The notes under the pieces: model-generated
What the model was told of the DNA's origin: nothing
What the model saw: the letters and a program-made list of their open reading frames with translations, nothing else
Databases searched by the model: none
NCBI GenBank assembly: GCA_963969595.1
Contig: OZ018417.1
Coordinates: forward strand, 12,092,501-12,156,500
Direction of reading: 5' to 3'
Origin: Neckera pumila
Taxonomy: Eukaryota; Streptophyta; Bryopsida; Hypnales; Neckeraceae
Length of the DNA: 64,000 bases
Translations under genes and position numbers: made by a program
Part shown: piece by piece, positions 11,070 through 21,999 of the stretch
Layout: each line of letters starts with the position of its first letter
Numbering within the stretch: the stretch's first letter is position 1

Positions 11070-11997
11070 CCCCTAAAGTTTCATGACTATGTAATCACCA
11101 AAAATGCTCCAAAACTGCCATTTCTAATACAACTACCAAATTTTTGGAAAAAAAAAACAATTTTTGACACATGTAACCATCGGATCTTGTAGTATGATAT
11201 TTTGAAAACATGTAGTAAGAATTTCAGAAAACTCCACCATGTGGATCATAAGATATAAGCATTCAAAGTCTTGAAATCCATTTTTTCAATCCTGCGAAAA
11301 GCCGGGCAGCTGCACTTTGCAAGCTCACTTTTCAATGAAAAAATGCCAATAAAGGTGGTGCTTCTTTGAATTCAGTTTCCTAAACAAGTTGTCTATATGC
11401 TTGAAAAATTTCACATCATTTGGAATAGTACAACATATAGGAAAAAAATAGTAAGTAGAAAGAAGTAGAAAATGATTCAAAATACTAAATTGTTAAAAAT
11501 TTAATCATGGAATTTAAAACTGCCAATCCCAACGGTTGTAATGTTGTAATAATCAATCTACATCCTAGGATTTTTTTTTTTTCCCAAGAATATTGAAAAT
11601 TGAGTTAAATAAACGACTTTAAAGTGTTTTTTAAAGTAGAGAATCCATAACTGCCCGCAATTCAGAACCCCTCATAACTTTTGACTTATTTATTGAAATG
11701 GAATGACTCAAAGGTTTTTAAGTATATATAAATGTAGAGAACCAATTTCAAAAAAAGAATTCCGGAAAAAATGATTTTTTCTGATCTGCCCAAACTGCCC
11801 AATTACGAAAAAAAGTAACATATTATGCCACAACTTTTGACTCGTATTTTGAAATGTCATGAAACTTGGTACTCATGAAGATATTCCTTGCCCCCACCTT
11901 CTATTAAAATTTCAGCCTCAAATATGGATATCGCGAGTCACACGTACCTGCCCAAAATTTCTATACGGCCAAAAAAGGCATGTTGGTCCTTTAGGGG
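11070..11997. mobile_element. TTAA-flanked element, subfamily A, 928 bp, complete
   Basis: TTAA lies at 11066-11069 and 11998-12001. The left end is CCCCTAAAGTTTCATGAC and the right end is CATGTTGGTCCTTTAGGGG; only the outer CCCCTAAAG is inverted between ends. By eye it is almost identical to 39709-40638 and close to 47600-48526, in the same orientation, which suggests fairly recent amplification. There is no transposase. The frames inside are not conserved as proteins. Confidence 0.8.
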
Positions 11998-12001
11998 TTA
12001 A

Positions 12002-12609
12002 AAAAAACACCAAGAGCACTCATCAGTGGAGGTCAAACTACTGTGCAAGACCTCCCCTTGTCACACAAAGTTCCAAGGATGAACACCTGCACTTAGAGTG
12101 TCTTACAGACATAGAAAGATTTTCCATCATCCATCAAACACTTAGTGTCCACGACATACTTCTAGGATTAAGGAGATTAAAGGATGAGACATGTCACCAA
12201 ATGAATGTGTTCCATCATCCACGCAAAGATCCAATTATTGGATGAATAGTTGCATTCTTTCTACATGAAACCTTGAAAATCATTCACAAATCCCGGCTTA
12301 GCTTAGTTTTTGTCCTCCATCGCCACGTAAGTAAGAGGGGTCCAATTTCTTGGGTCTTCCAAACAAACAGTGAGTGCCAAGCAATCTCAGAACAGGTTTA
12401 GGGTTTTTAGCCAAATGTTCATTTTTGGAAGATTTTTTTTGAGTTTACACCAAGGGCATGAAAGAATTAAGTAGAAATCGAGCAAGTTCTGGAAGTGCTT
12501 TTGAGGGTCCAATTTCCGGAGTCGTAAACCACTCGCGGGACTTCTCCTGTTCATTCTGCGGGGAAGTTTCTGCGCCATAATGCCCGATTATGTGGGCAAA
12601 CCCGTATAA
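12002..12609. other. Gene-free stretch
   Basis: A 128-codon frame starting inside the preceding element runs through 11859-12245, but it crosses the element boundary and resembles no protein I know. Nothing else is recognised. Confidence 0.45.
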
Positions 12610-12812
12610 TCAAGGATTATGGATTTTTCATCCGGCTTCAATTTATCATCCGGGCTTCGTTGAATTTTGCTTGTGCTTTACGTTGGGCAATACCCTTATC
12701 GTCGGGCATTGTGCCAAATAATCGGCCCTCCTCGTCGGGCTCTGCCCTCCTCGTCGGCCAATTATTTGGCACAATGCCCTCCTCTGCGGGCATTGCCCTA
12801 TACTTTAAACCC
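12610..12812. repeat. GC-richer repeat with a strong 24-bp palindrome
   Basis: Arms at 12704-12727 (GGGCATTGTGCCAAATAATC then GGCC) and 12756-12779 (reverse complement, one mismatch) enclose a spacer repeating CCCTCCTCGTCGG. Downstream, GCGGGCATTGCCCTATA matches in reverse orientation the TATAGGGCAATGCCCGAGG block near 60358, so this belongs to a dispersed family. Confidence 0.55.
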
Positions 12813-13040
12813 AACAACAGTGAGTGCTTCAGAGTTCAGAGTCCCTTGCTCAGTGGAAGTGATGAGTCCCCACATAAACTTAACTTAACTTGAGCTTTCC
12901 TGTTGTGTGGCAGGTGATCATCTATGCCATCCATTGACTTTGTAATGGAACGGACAGTCCTGGACAGGGGTACAATAAGCTGAAGCTCAGGCCATAACTT
13001 AAAACCAGACCACTTCAGTTCGACTCTCACTAACTTATGA

Positions 13041-13525
13041 CTAGGGGAGGCAACCCATTCCCGATTGACAACCCATTTCCGATCATTTCAAGAGTTACAG
13101 GCATGTAAAAGGACGGTTTCATAGGTGGAAAATTTTCTCGTGCCCAACACTACACTAAAAATGATATTTAGTGTTGGCAACACTAATTACAAACCTTGAC
13201 ACTAAATATCATAAGTAAGTAACACTAAATCTAATTTCTAACACTAAATATGCTCTATGGTAAATCTGAAATCTGAAAAGGTTTACATTTAGTGTTAGAA
13301 CACGTTAAAAAAATGAACTAAATCCGCTACAATTCAGATTTAGTGTTGTGGCTGGTAGGGGGGTAAAACACTAAATGTCATACTACACTAAATATCATTT
13401 TTAGTGTAGTGTTTGGACCCTTCCTAGAGGTTTCAGATATTTTGCTATCAAAACAAAGTTGCTATGAATTAATGAGTTCCAGATTTTGTAATTCCTTCAG
13501 TGATCGAGAATGGGTTGCCTCCCCC
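13041..13525. mobile_element. Element with GGGGAGGCAACCCATTC ends, host of a nested TA element
   Basis: The ends CTAGGGGAGGCAACCCATTC and GAATGGGTTGCCTCCCCC are inverted repeats. A possible 5-bp duplication TATGA occurs at 13036-13040 and 13526-13530. A second copy without the internal insertion lies at 42529-42757. Diverged relatives are at 14873-15272 and 18456-18833. The superfamily is not assigned. Confidence 0.6.
13153..13406. mobile_element. 254-bp TA-flanked element with eight ACACTAAAT motifs
   Basis: The ends CACTAAAAATGATATTTAG and CTAAATATCATTTTTAGTG are inverted repeats of about 21 bp, flanked by TA at 13151-13152 and 13407-13408. The unoccupied copy at about 42641 (GCAACAATAGTATTTGG) overlaps the two flanks by TA only. 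ACACTAAAT occurs eight times on both strands inside. The repeated motif resembles the sub-terminal binding arrays of CACTA elements, while the TA duplication is mariner-like. Confidence 0.65.
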
Positions 13526-13552
13526 TATGATCAATACAACACAAGATGAAAC

Positions 13553-13853
13553 CAAGTTTGTTTTTTTCATTTTTAATGAAGTGCCAAAGTGGCAAAAATT
13601 GAATGTTATAGTGGTGCTCCAAATTTCAACATTCATCCACATATTGGATAGAAAACATCATATTAGAACATATCACATATCCATAATTTAGTTTTCATCC
13701 ACAATCTGGTGATTTCATCCAAGTTTTTTTTAAAATTTGAAGTTTAATTTCAGGTGATTTCCTACCTTTTTAGTACCATTTTTTTCTATAAGCGTGGTGC
13801 CATGCCATAATATTTGGTGCAATTTTACACCAAATCGCCAGAAAAAAACACTG
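13553..13853. mobile_element. hAT-like MITE with a perfect 8-bp duplication, 301 bp
   Basis: GATGAAAC is present exactly at 13545-13552 and 13854-13861. The ends CAAGTTTGTTTTTTTC and (reverse complement) CAGTGTTTTTTTCTGGC are imperfect inverted repeats. The body (GAAGTGCCAAAGTGGC, GTGGTGCTCCAAAT, TTTTCATCCACA) matches the copies at 3204 and 61690. An 8-bp target duplication is the hAT signature. Confidence 0.75.
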
Positions 13854-13916
13854 GATGAAACAAGAGAAAAGTAAGGTGAACAATACGGGTGCACAAGGAG
13901 TCATTGAGGTGGGCAC

Positions 13917-14198
13917 CAACCCTTTTTTTGTTTTACTTTTTGAGAAAGTGCCAAGATGGCGATCACTTAAAATTTGGTGAAGCATTGTATTTCTACATTC
14001 ATCTATCTTTTGGACCAAAAAATACTTTTCAATTAGATTCATGCATTTTTTCATTCAAATTTGGTGACTTCATCCACACCACATTTTTAATAAAAATGAA
14101 AAATTTGTGGCAAAAAAGGATTACTTTTATTTGGCAAAAAAGTAGACATTTATTTTGAAATGGTGCAATCTGGCCCTATAGTACCAAAAAAAGGGCTG
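13917..14198. mobile_element. hAT-like MITE, diverged second copy, 282 bp
   Basis: It is flanked by GTGGGCAC (13909-13916) and GTGGTACC (14199-14206), six of eight identical. The ends are CAACCCTTTTTTTG and CAAAAAAAGGGCTG. It lies only 55 bp downstream of the copy at 13553, in the same orientation (GAGAAAGTGCCAAGATGGC). Confidence 0.55.
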
Positions 14199-14227
14199 GT
14201 GGTACCAATGTTTGAGAAAAACGGTTG

Positions 14228-14420
14228 GCTAGTTCAAAGCTAGCCGGTTAAATTGGGGGAAAAATCCAGTGCAATTTGAAAACCTTGGCAAAAAGACAAT
14301 GAAAAAATTTATAGGAATTTGATTTTGAGGAAAAAATAGAGAAAATAACCGGACTCCGTACTTCAAAAAATGATTGAAGGAAAAGAGCTGGTAAAACTCA
14401 AAAAAGTTTACCAAATGTTG
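14228..14420. repeat. Dispersed repeat shared with 19490-19715
   Basis: The shared order is TAGCCGG, AATTGGG, GCAATTTGAAAAC, AATGAAAAAATTTATA versus AGTGAAAAAATCTATA, GTACTT, AAAACTCAAAAAA. No ends or function are recognised. Confidence 0.45.
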
Positions 14421-14506
14421 GTGGTTATCTCCAAACCGCCACTTTTCTGCTTCTGTGACTAGTTACTACTGTTATTAGACTGGTTAAATTTATATTGAAT
14501 TTTTTA

Positions 14507-15539
14507 TTGGCAAGTGAAAGGAGGTTCCAATGCACCCCAAAAATGTGACATTTGGATACACTATGCAAAAGTTATGAGGGAACAAAGTTTCATTCTAAAC
14601 TACAATAGTTTCTTCCAATTCCAATCATTCAAGAACTATATTTGTATTCACTGCTTCCTGTTTTCTTGTTCACTCTTTTGGGACATGTGTCATAATCTTA
14701 TGAGTTCCAACCTTGAAAAGCTTCGATTGGATATCTGTTTCAGCCTTGTTTGGAAATACTGCACCCCTACAAGTTGCGTACTGGGCGTGGTTGACACTTG
14801 GTGCTTCTATTTGTAAACCTAATTTGGACCAAGCCTATTTCTCCAACAATCACTGGTTTAATTATTCTAGACTAAGAGAAACAACCCATTTTCGATCACT
14901 TAAGGAATTACGCATATCTACAGGGCGGATTTCTTCAATGGGGAAATTATCCTGGGTGCAAAAACAGAGTTTAGAAGGTTTCCATAATTCTTCAAATTTT
15001 TAATTTCTCAAAACATATTTACTACAAATTTTTTAGTTGAAGATTATGTTCAATCTATTCTGGTCATAGAGACATTCCTATTTCCAACCAAAGGTTTGTT
15101 GCAAAATCCACCGAAGGTTGGTTGTAGTATTGGGAGTCTTGGAGGCAATCCCAATGTGCCACAACTACCTTGGGAACCATGCTATAATTAATCATTGTTC
15201 ATCTCCTCCTTCACGGAAAGAGAACATCATACATAGCCACAATGGGACGTCAATTAGGAATAGGTTGCCTCTCCTACCTTTGATCGGGCCTTGGTATAAA
15301 AATAATTCTAGAGCACCTTTGGTCTAGCCCTGATGTAAAAACAATTCTAAGGTGGGTACACCCAAATGCGCCACTGACCTTAAACCGCCATCTATACTCT
15401 TTGTATATCTCCAAAATCAGTTTTGGACCTATGTGGAAGAAACGCTTTTAGAACCAAACTTTATTCCTTAATAACTTTAGCATACAATATCCAAATGCTA
15501 CATTCTTTGGTGCATTGGAACCTCCTTTCACTTGCCAAC
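14507..15539. repeat. Large inverted repeat, arms about 95 bp, about 0.84 kb apart
   Basis: TTGGCAAGTGAAAGGAGGTT at 14507 onwards is matched in reverse by AACCTCCTTTCACTTGCCAA ending near 15539. Both arms also share the TTGGTGCATTGGAAC and CATTTGGATA blocks. One arm has a further copy at 43975-44372. It could be two opposed copies of one repeat or the termini of one element. The interior has no recognised gene. Confidence 0.5.
14873..15272. mobile_element. Degenerate copy of the GGCAACCCATTC-ended element
   Basis: The left part AGAGAAACAACCCATTTTCG and the right part AATAGGTTGCCTCTCCTAC are diverged versions of the ends at 13041-13525. CGATCACTTAAGGAATTACG also matches the family (42.5 kb copy). 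The limits are approximate. Confidence 0.4.
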
Positions 15540-15556
15540 AAGACAATATGTATTAG

Positions 15557-15775
15557 ATAACCGAGGAGCCGCGGTAGCGGCAAGTAGGTTATCAGACATA
15601 ACCACTTGTTCACTTTTCAATCACAACCTTTGATCTCCGTGATCCAAGGGTGGAGGAAGCAAGTTGAGAGGAGAGAAGGTTATGAGTTGCAACTTGTAAT
15701 GGCAATGGTGATGGGTTGCCAATGGAACGGTGCCACGTGAATGTTGAAACCTCAACAACCGGTTATAAAAATTTG
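15557..15775. repeat. Dispersed repeat, inverted partner at 28021-28245
   Basis: GATAACCGAGGAGCCGC..., CAAAGGTTGTGATTG-type, GAAGGTTATGAGTTGCAA, GGGTTGCCAATGG and CAACCGGTTAT recur in reverse order and orientation at 28.0-28.2 kb. No terminal inverted repeat is visible, so the class is unknown. Confidence 0.55.
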
Positions 15776-16255
15776 ACCAATGTAGTAACAGTAACTAGGC
15801 ACAGTACCAATTTGTGGCAGTTTTGGGTGTACCCACCTTAGAGCACCTTTGGTCAGGCCCTTGGTGTAAACGGGCCCTAATAAGTTTGGTGGTGGTCTTT
15901 TGGAGCCACTCTTTGGAAGTGGCGCACACTGCACCATGGGTCTGTGATGTCATTTGGGTCGCCTAAAATCCAAAAGCCAAAAGGAAGGCACATAAAACTC
16001 CTGGGTCCTGGGTCCTGGGCTCGTCTCTGACGGTCCCTGCACAAAATGAAACTGAAGAAGAAATCTGCAAGTGTCCTGACTAGGGCGGATTCTCTTTGGA
16101 TCCCACTTTGGCTTCAATGCAACTCCTCATCAGGGCCATTCATTCTCTAAAACCTAACCAGGATGTAAGGCAGGAAGACTGGACTTTCCCTGCAATGGGT
16201 AAGCTCAAGGAGTACGGTATGGTATGGAGGACGCGGAGGCCAAAAAGAGGTTGAT
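15776..16255. other. Gene-free stretch, moderately GC-rich
   Basis: It includes a short tandem GGGTCCT repeat near 16003-16020. No gene or element end is recognised. Confidence 0.4.
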
Positions 16256-16406
16256 GTGGATGACTTCATTGTCAGTTCCTCTAGAAACAAAAGAATGCAC
16301 CTATTTCAGAAAAAAAAAATGAAAAAAAAAAAAATGCACCTATTGGTTTAATAATTGGAGCAATTTTGATGATTAGCTTGGTTAGGGGGCCATGTCCTTT
16401 TAGGGG
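16256..16406. mobile_element. Fragment of a TTAA element (right end)
   Basis: It ends CCTTTTAGGGG followed by TTAA at 16407-16410. GATGACTTCATTG and TTAATAATTGGAGCA match 5790-5900. The left end is missing and an A-rich tract lies inside. Confidence 0.4.
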
Positions 16407-16675
16407 TTAATGTTACTGCAACTTATTGAGATAACTAAGGTAGTTGAAACAAAAGACTTTAAGTTGTCTTGTTGTATTTCCATCTTCTTGTCTTAGTAGG
16501 CTTTGAATTTTGTCCCTTACAACGAAATTTTGTTTCATTTGTTTAAGAAAAAAAACACCAAAAAAACCCCACCTTGTCTTAGCTAAAAGGGAGGTTAAGA
16601 AATGAAAAAAAATAAGCAACCTTAAGGTAGAAAACAATCTTTTACGTGTATCTTTTAATGAGTGAAAAAAGGGAA

Positions 16676-16959
16676 CATTAGATGTTATTTGAGGCCTCCA
16701 AGAGACTGCGAGTTATCCTGCGTTCATAGACTGTGGGAACGTAGGATAACTGTTGGCTGATGTGGCTGATACTGTGCCACATCATTTTCCAAAAAAAAAA
16801 AAAAAAAAATTGTTTTTTGCTCAAAATGATATTTGGAGAAGATTTTTTTTTAAATAAATAAATAAATTTTGACAGCATTACTGCTGGTTTAGAACAGGGG
16901 AACAGATTGCAAGAACATGCCTGAAACGGCCCTTTGGAGGCCTCAAATACCCTCTAATG
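16676..16959. mobile_element. MITE with CATTAGA...TCTAATG ends, 284 bp
   Basis: The left end reads CATTAGATGTTATTTGAGGC and the right end GCCTCAAATACCCTCTAATG, an inverted repeat of about 27 bp. Interior landmarks (GACTGTGGGAAC, GCCACATCATTTT, CTCAAAATGAT) are shared with 25302-25571 and 30106-31892. The superfamily is not settled because no duplication outside CATTAG is visible. Confidence 0.65.
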
Positions 16960-17126
16960 AAACAATGGAGCTAATTTTCCATGTCTAAAATCATCTGCAT
17001 ATAAGCATGCATTTGAATATGCTTTCTATTTATAGATTGTTCAAACTTTTTGCTAAAGTTCTTTTTGTCCATTGGGAATCTAAAGAAGATTCAATATTCT
17101 CATGGCATGCATTATTTGAACATTAG

Positions 17127-18021
17127 CCCCTGAAGGACCAACATGCATTTTTTGGCTACATAGAAATTTTGGGCAGGTACATGTGACTAGAGATTTCCAT
17201 ATTTTTGGCCCAAATTTAAAGAGAAGGTGGAGACAAGGAATAACTTTAAGGTCCAACAATTTTCATATCTTTTGACTACATGGTTAAAATGTTATTGTAC
17301 AATATGTAGTTTATTTCTCAACTCGGGCAACCCGGGCAAACAAAAAAAAATCACTTTTCTCAAAAACAAAAATTTGAAATTGGTTTTTTAGAGTTATATG
17401 TACGTAGAAAGCTTTGAATAACTCAATGAGTCAAAAAAAAAATTGGATTTTTTGTTTGCGAGCAATTATAGGATCTCTACATTCAAATAAATTTTGAAGT
17501 CCTTTATCCTACTCAATTTTCAATATTTTTTGACAAAAACAATTATAGGATGCATATTGTTTATTACAACATTGCATCCATTGGGAATATCATTTTTCAA
17601 TTCCATACTTAAATTCATAACAATTAAGTACTTTGAATCATTCTCTACTTCTATGTACTTACTATTTTTCTCCTGTATCTTGTACAATTCCAAATGGTGT
17701 GAAGTTTTTCAAGCATGTGGCCAATTTGTCTAGGAAAAAGAATCCAAAGAAACACCACATTTTTTCATAGAAGAGTGAGCTTGTAAAGTGCAACTACCCT
17801 ATTTTTTGTAGGGCCAAAAACATGATTTGAGTGAATTTGAATGCTTATATCTTGCAATCCACGCGGTGAAAATTTCTGAAATTTTCACCACATGTTCTCA
17901 AGTTAACACATTACAAGGTCCTATAGTTACATTGCCAAAAAAATTCATAAATTTATTACTTGTTCTAAAAATGGTAATTTTTTGCATTTTTGGTGAAAAC
18001 ATAGTCATGGAACTTTAGGGG
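17127..18021. mobile_element. TTAA-flanked element, subfamily A, 895 bp, opposite orientation
   Basis: The left end CCCCTGAAGGACCAACATGC and the right end CATGGAACTTTAGGGG match the subfamily. The flanks are TTAG (17123-17126) and TTGT (18022-18025), so both target copies have mutated or been lost. It is the reverse orientation of the copy at 11070. Confidence 0.65.
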
Positions 18022-18455
18022 TTGTAGTATAAATAAATAATTAACTTTTTAACTATTAGAAATAGGTGTATATAAGATTTATTCTTGGCTCTTGTAAATG
18101 GACATTGTATTGGAGGCACTATATTCTTACAAACTACCTATTGTGCCATTCAAAGAATTTTCCATAATATAAAGAATAATTCCTATTTTTTGTCATGTGT
18201 AATTGACGTTGGATTTGTACACACCTCAAATAAGCATGCCACATTTAATCTCTATTTATTTTTAAACTATTCCATTTAGCGTAAATTTTTTATTTAGTTT
18301 TCATGGTCTGCATGGTGTTTTTTCTTCACTATTAGCAGAAGTTGCCTTGATGATTATATAAAATATAATGACATCCAATACCAAACTCAACAATTATAAT
18401 TTAAAGTCCCGACATGGAATTTATGTGTTTTACCATCAATGCATTTTTAAGCTAA

Positions 18456-18833
18456 GGTAGCTGACCCATTCCTGATCACCCCCCGTTTTGGGTGGTATAG
18501 ATTGTTGTCTTTCCGTGAATTTGTGACTCAATTCACGGAGCAATTGTGATGCAATATGATTGGCTGCAAGGAGGTCAAGATTGCAACTAGTCCGTGGTTG
18601 ATTTTGCAATCAGCCTATGGTTAGAAAAATAGAAAGGTCTATATCACCATTATAGGTCAAAGAAAATCTTCTATTAAAAAAGTCATAGTAATTATATTTT
18701 TTGTAATAAAATTTTGGAAAAATATTCAATACTTCCAAACTCTATTTCCGTGCATGGGAAAATTTTTGCACTCAACAAACTTGCGCACCAAATATGCATA
18801 ATTGCTTAAGTGGTTGGAAATGGGTCGGTTACC
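18456..18833. mobile_element. Relative of the GGCAACCCATTC-ended element
   Basis: The ends GGTAGCTGACCCATTCC and GGAAATGGGTCGGTTACC are inverted repeats of about 18 bp with mismatches. The interior contains a small palindrome (TCCGTGAATTTGTGACTC then AATTCACGGA). No coding sequence is seen. Confidence 0.5.
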
Positions 18834-19378
18834 CCAAACTCCAACTGAGAGCAAAAATGGCCATCAAACTTTGTTAGTGATAATGCCATGTCATTTTTGA
18901 AGGTCATGTCATTTTTGAAGGTACAACTGGAAATATTTCAGTCAGGGATTTGATTACAGGCAGATTCAACTCCAAAGAGCAAACAAACCACCGGCACTCC
19001 ACAATGTTAACAATTAAAAAATAAGCAAATAAATAAATCACATCTTGAAACTTTTTTTTACATTCAAAACTTATCAATTTTAAAGAAATAATATATGATA
19101 TGTAAAATTATCAATTTTTTAATCATTTTTTCTGATTACAAGTCAAATTAGATATATGAGTGCACAAGAACAGCTGAGACCCAAATAATGACGGAGTATG
19201 TAACAACAAAACACTTTGGAAATTAAATCTCATCCTCAAGACTCACTCCTCTATTGATAGCTCATTCATTTGACTGATCCATGTTCAAATAATTGTAGCA
19301 CAATAATGCAAATTGAAATAATTTTGTGGAATGTTGATGTGTTCTAAACTTCTGCTGTAGGAAATTGTCCATGTGTTT

Positions 19379-19433
19379 CAAAAAATAAAATAAAAAATAA
19401 AATAAAAAATAAAATAAAATAAAAAATAAAATT
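19379..19433. repeat. AAAAT-type simple repeat
   Basis: An uninterrupted run of AAAAT and AAAAAAT units; a long frame on the - strand at 19262-19540 is a by-product of it. Confidence 0.8.
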
Positions 19434-19489
19434 CTGCTGTAAACAGCCTTATGGAAAGACTGGGTCAATGTTCGGGGAGAATAGCCAGT

Positions 19490-19715
19490 TAGTTCATTGT
19501 TAGCCGGAGGAATTGGGCAAAAAAATTCAATTGGTTGCAATTTGAAAACATTGAAGAAAAACCAGTGAAAAAATCTATAACTAGTCTACTTAGAGGTGAG
19601 AAAATAGAAAAATCCTAGGACTTGGTACTTGAAAATAGTTCTATAGGGGAATTAAAGGAAAATTGTTGGTAGAACTCAAAAAAATATCTTGAACACTGGC
19701 TTGGGTTAAGTTATT
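19490..19715. repeat. Dispersed repeat, partner of 14228-14420
   Basis: It shares GTTAGCCGG, GAATTGGG, GCAATTTGAAAACATTG and GAACTCAAAAAAAT in the same order with the first copy. Confidence 0.45.
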
Positions 19716-19914
19716 TTCATCCACATGAGTCTTTAATTGCCTAGGCTTGCGAGCAAGACTCAAATAGTGTATGGGCTTATTCCTAGATGCTTAGAATGGG
19801 CAAATTATATGGAGTTGGTGTTCTTATGCTCAAGCTTTCAACATTGGAAGCAATTGAATGATTGATTGAAGGCCGTGGTTTTTAGTTACTGTTCAATGGA
19901 CAAAGAACACTTAA

Positions 19915-21217
19915 TCCCTAAATGACAGACCCATGACCATTGATTTCAAACCTCACTGTCCATCACTCAATTTGCTACCATTCTGCAACTAGATAGTATG
20001 AAAAATTTTATACTTATTCTTCAAAGATGAAAGTACATGTCTTCTTTACTTCAGAAAAATTTTAGATTTTTTGGTGGAAAATTAGTTTTTTTAAGAATTT
20101 TTGAAGAAAAAGTGAAGAAAAATCATACTCCCTCTGTCCCACTAAAAACCTCCAAAAAGCTTCCCTGTGAAGGATTCACCACATTTTTAGTCTTTCTAAT
20201 AGGGATGCATGCATTCAAAAACTAGCAACCTATCCTTTAGATCTTTGCAAAATCTCCAACTTAGGCACCATCGTTTAGGCACCCAAAATCCATGCGGAAA
20301 GTACCATTTTTGACAAAAATTTTAAACGCTGCCAGCTCCATCATTCTTGATGATTTAAATGTTGGTAGCAACATTGGGATTCTAGAAACATTTACTGCAA
20401 TCTAAATACCCACAACAAAGATCCCTACACCACTTCAAGAACAACTCTTCAAAGTGTCGAAGTGGTCACCAAATCCATTGTCAATACTACTATCTAAGGA
20501 AGCACAACGAGTCTAAGGTGTCTCATATGGGCAAGGCCAAAAAATTTTGGCGAAGAATGCTCCCTAATCACTTGACTTGCCCCCACGAGGTTGTTCAGCA
20601 TGGCCAACACTTACCCAACAATCAAATCTAAAAACGAAGCTTTTTAGTGGGACAGAAATTGTGCTTGATTTGGAGGTTTTGAGTGGGACAAAGAGAATAT
20701 TAAATAGAAAAATATTTCAAAAAATCTGAAAATTTCACCATAAGTGTGTATCACAATGACAAATATGGTGTAAACTCAATTTCCGTGTCATTCTACAATT
20801 AGAAAATAATAGACACTGAAAATACACCCAATGTTCAAATTGCAATAAAATATGTAATATTAAGAATTTTTTCAAAATTCAAATTGGAATAGAAACTAGA
20901 GTAGATGACCTTCATTTCGTTAGTTTGACTCAAACTCAAAGAATATCATTTTTGTGGAGAAATTTTAGATTTAAAGCAAGGAGCAACAACTTTCCAAAAT
21001 ACTCTAAAATAGCATATTTTGTGATCCGTTTTTTTAATAGCTTCTCATTTCTATGAAGACAAAAATTAGAAAGAGTACAAACTCAATTGGATACTCTTCA
21101 TAACCCAATGTGAAAGGTCAACAAAGAAAAGGAGGATGAAAAGTGCTTTTGAATTCTTCTGAATTCAACAGTATTGTCATTGGAACACCACTGAATGGCG
21201 TTTGCGGCGTTCCAGGG
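19915..21217. mobile_element. TTAA-flanked element, subfamily D, host of a Stowaway-like MITE
   Basis: TTAA lies at 19911-19914 and 21218-21221. The ends are TCCCTAAATGACAGACC and GGCGTTCCAGGG, only weakly inverted. Internal blocks match 6317-6816 and 41197-42045. Without the 570-bp nested element it is about 730 bp. Confidence 0.5.
20128..20697. mobile_element. Stowaway-like (Tc1/mariner) MITE, 570 bp
   Basis: TA lies at 20126-20127 and 20698-20699. The left end CTCCCTCTGTCCCACTAA and the right end, whose reverse complement is TTCTCTTTGTCCCACTCA, form an inverted repeat that continues as AAACCTCCAA. CTCCCTC at a TA target is the classical plant Stowaway terminus. There is no transposase; it is rather long for a Stowaway MITE. 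Confidence 0.75.
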
Positions 21218-21342
21218 TTAATGATGAGAATGCTTCAATTGAAATGAATGTCGGAATTTTTTTATAGAAAATGTTTGTTGATGATGCTAATAGTGTTCAA
21301 TGTATAAAATGATATACATCGCTTTTGGTTTATAACCTTTAA

Positions 21343-21995
21343 CCTCTAAAGGGCCATGAGTACATATTTTGATCAATGAATGAACAGAAACACATCTTAA
21401 ACTCACCAAAATGCATTTTTTCATCCATCAATTTTGTTTCAAGGTTCTTATATAAGTTCTTTAACATTTGTACGGTTCAGATTATGAAGATTTTGCTTTG
21501 CAAATATTCTATAATTTAGAGATGTCTAGCTTCAAAAAATGACTTTTTCAATTCAAAAAATGACCCTTTAAAAATGACTTGAATCAAAAATCAAATAAAT
21601 TTTTTCAAAAATTACTATAATTAGAACTCAATACTTTGAACTTATAGAAAAAAAATCTTTTAAAAATCATAAATATTCAATCTACAATTGATTTTAGAAG
21701 GGATTTCCAATTTTTGGCTTCAAATTTTATTGAAAAATGTTGGTATGTATTTTGGTTGACCTAACCGTATGGATGTGATCTATAAAGCTGTAATTTCAGG
21801 AGAGCCAAAAATTGCAAGAAAAGCAAAAACAAGAAAAGCGAGAAATCCTTAAGATTTTGCATTTTGCATTTAAGAAATCCTTAAGATTTTACAACTATTG
21901 TTTGAGAGTCATCATTAAAGTATTCTTCTAAGTTGCATTTTATAATAGATCTTTACAACTTTGGAAATCTAGACACCCCTCTGATCCTTTAGGGA
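21343..21995. mobile_element. TTAA-flanked element, subfamily C, 653 bp
   Basis: TTAA lies at 21339-21342 and 21996-21999. The ends are CCTCTAAAGGGCC and GATCCTTTAGGGA. It is the same subfamily and orientation as 9232-9768. A short internal duplication (AAATCCTTAAGATTTTGCAT, then AAATCCTTAAGATTTTACAA) lies near 21844-21890. Confidence 0.6.
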
Positions 21996-21999
21996 TTAA

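Noticed and set aside
11859..12245. 128-codon frame on the + strand
   Set aside because: It spans the boundary between a TTAA element and unrelated flank, with no recognisable domain.
13153..13406. Assignment as an ordinary CACTA element
   Set aside because: The flanking triplets do not match (CTA and TAG) and the unoccupied copy supports a TA overlap, so I left the superfamily open.
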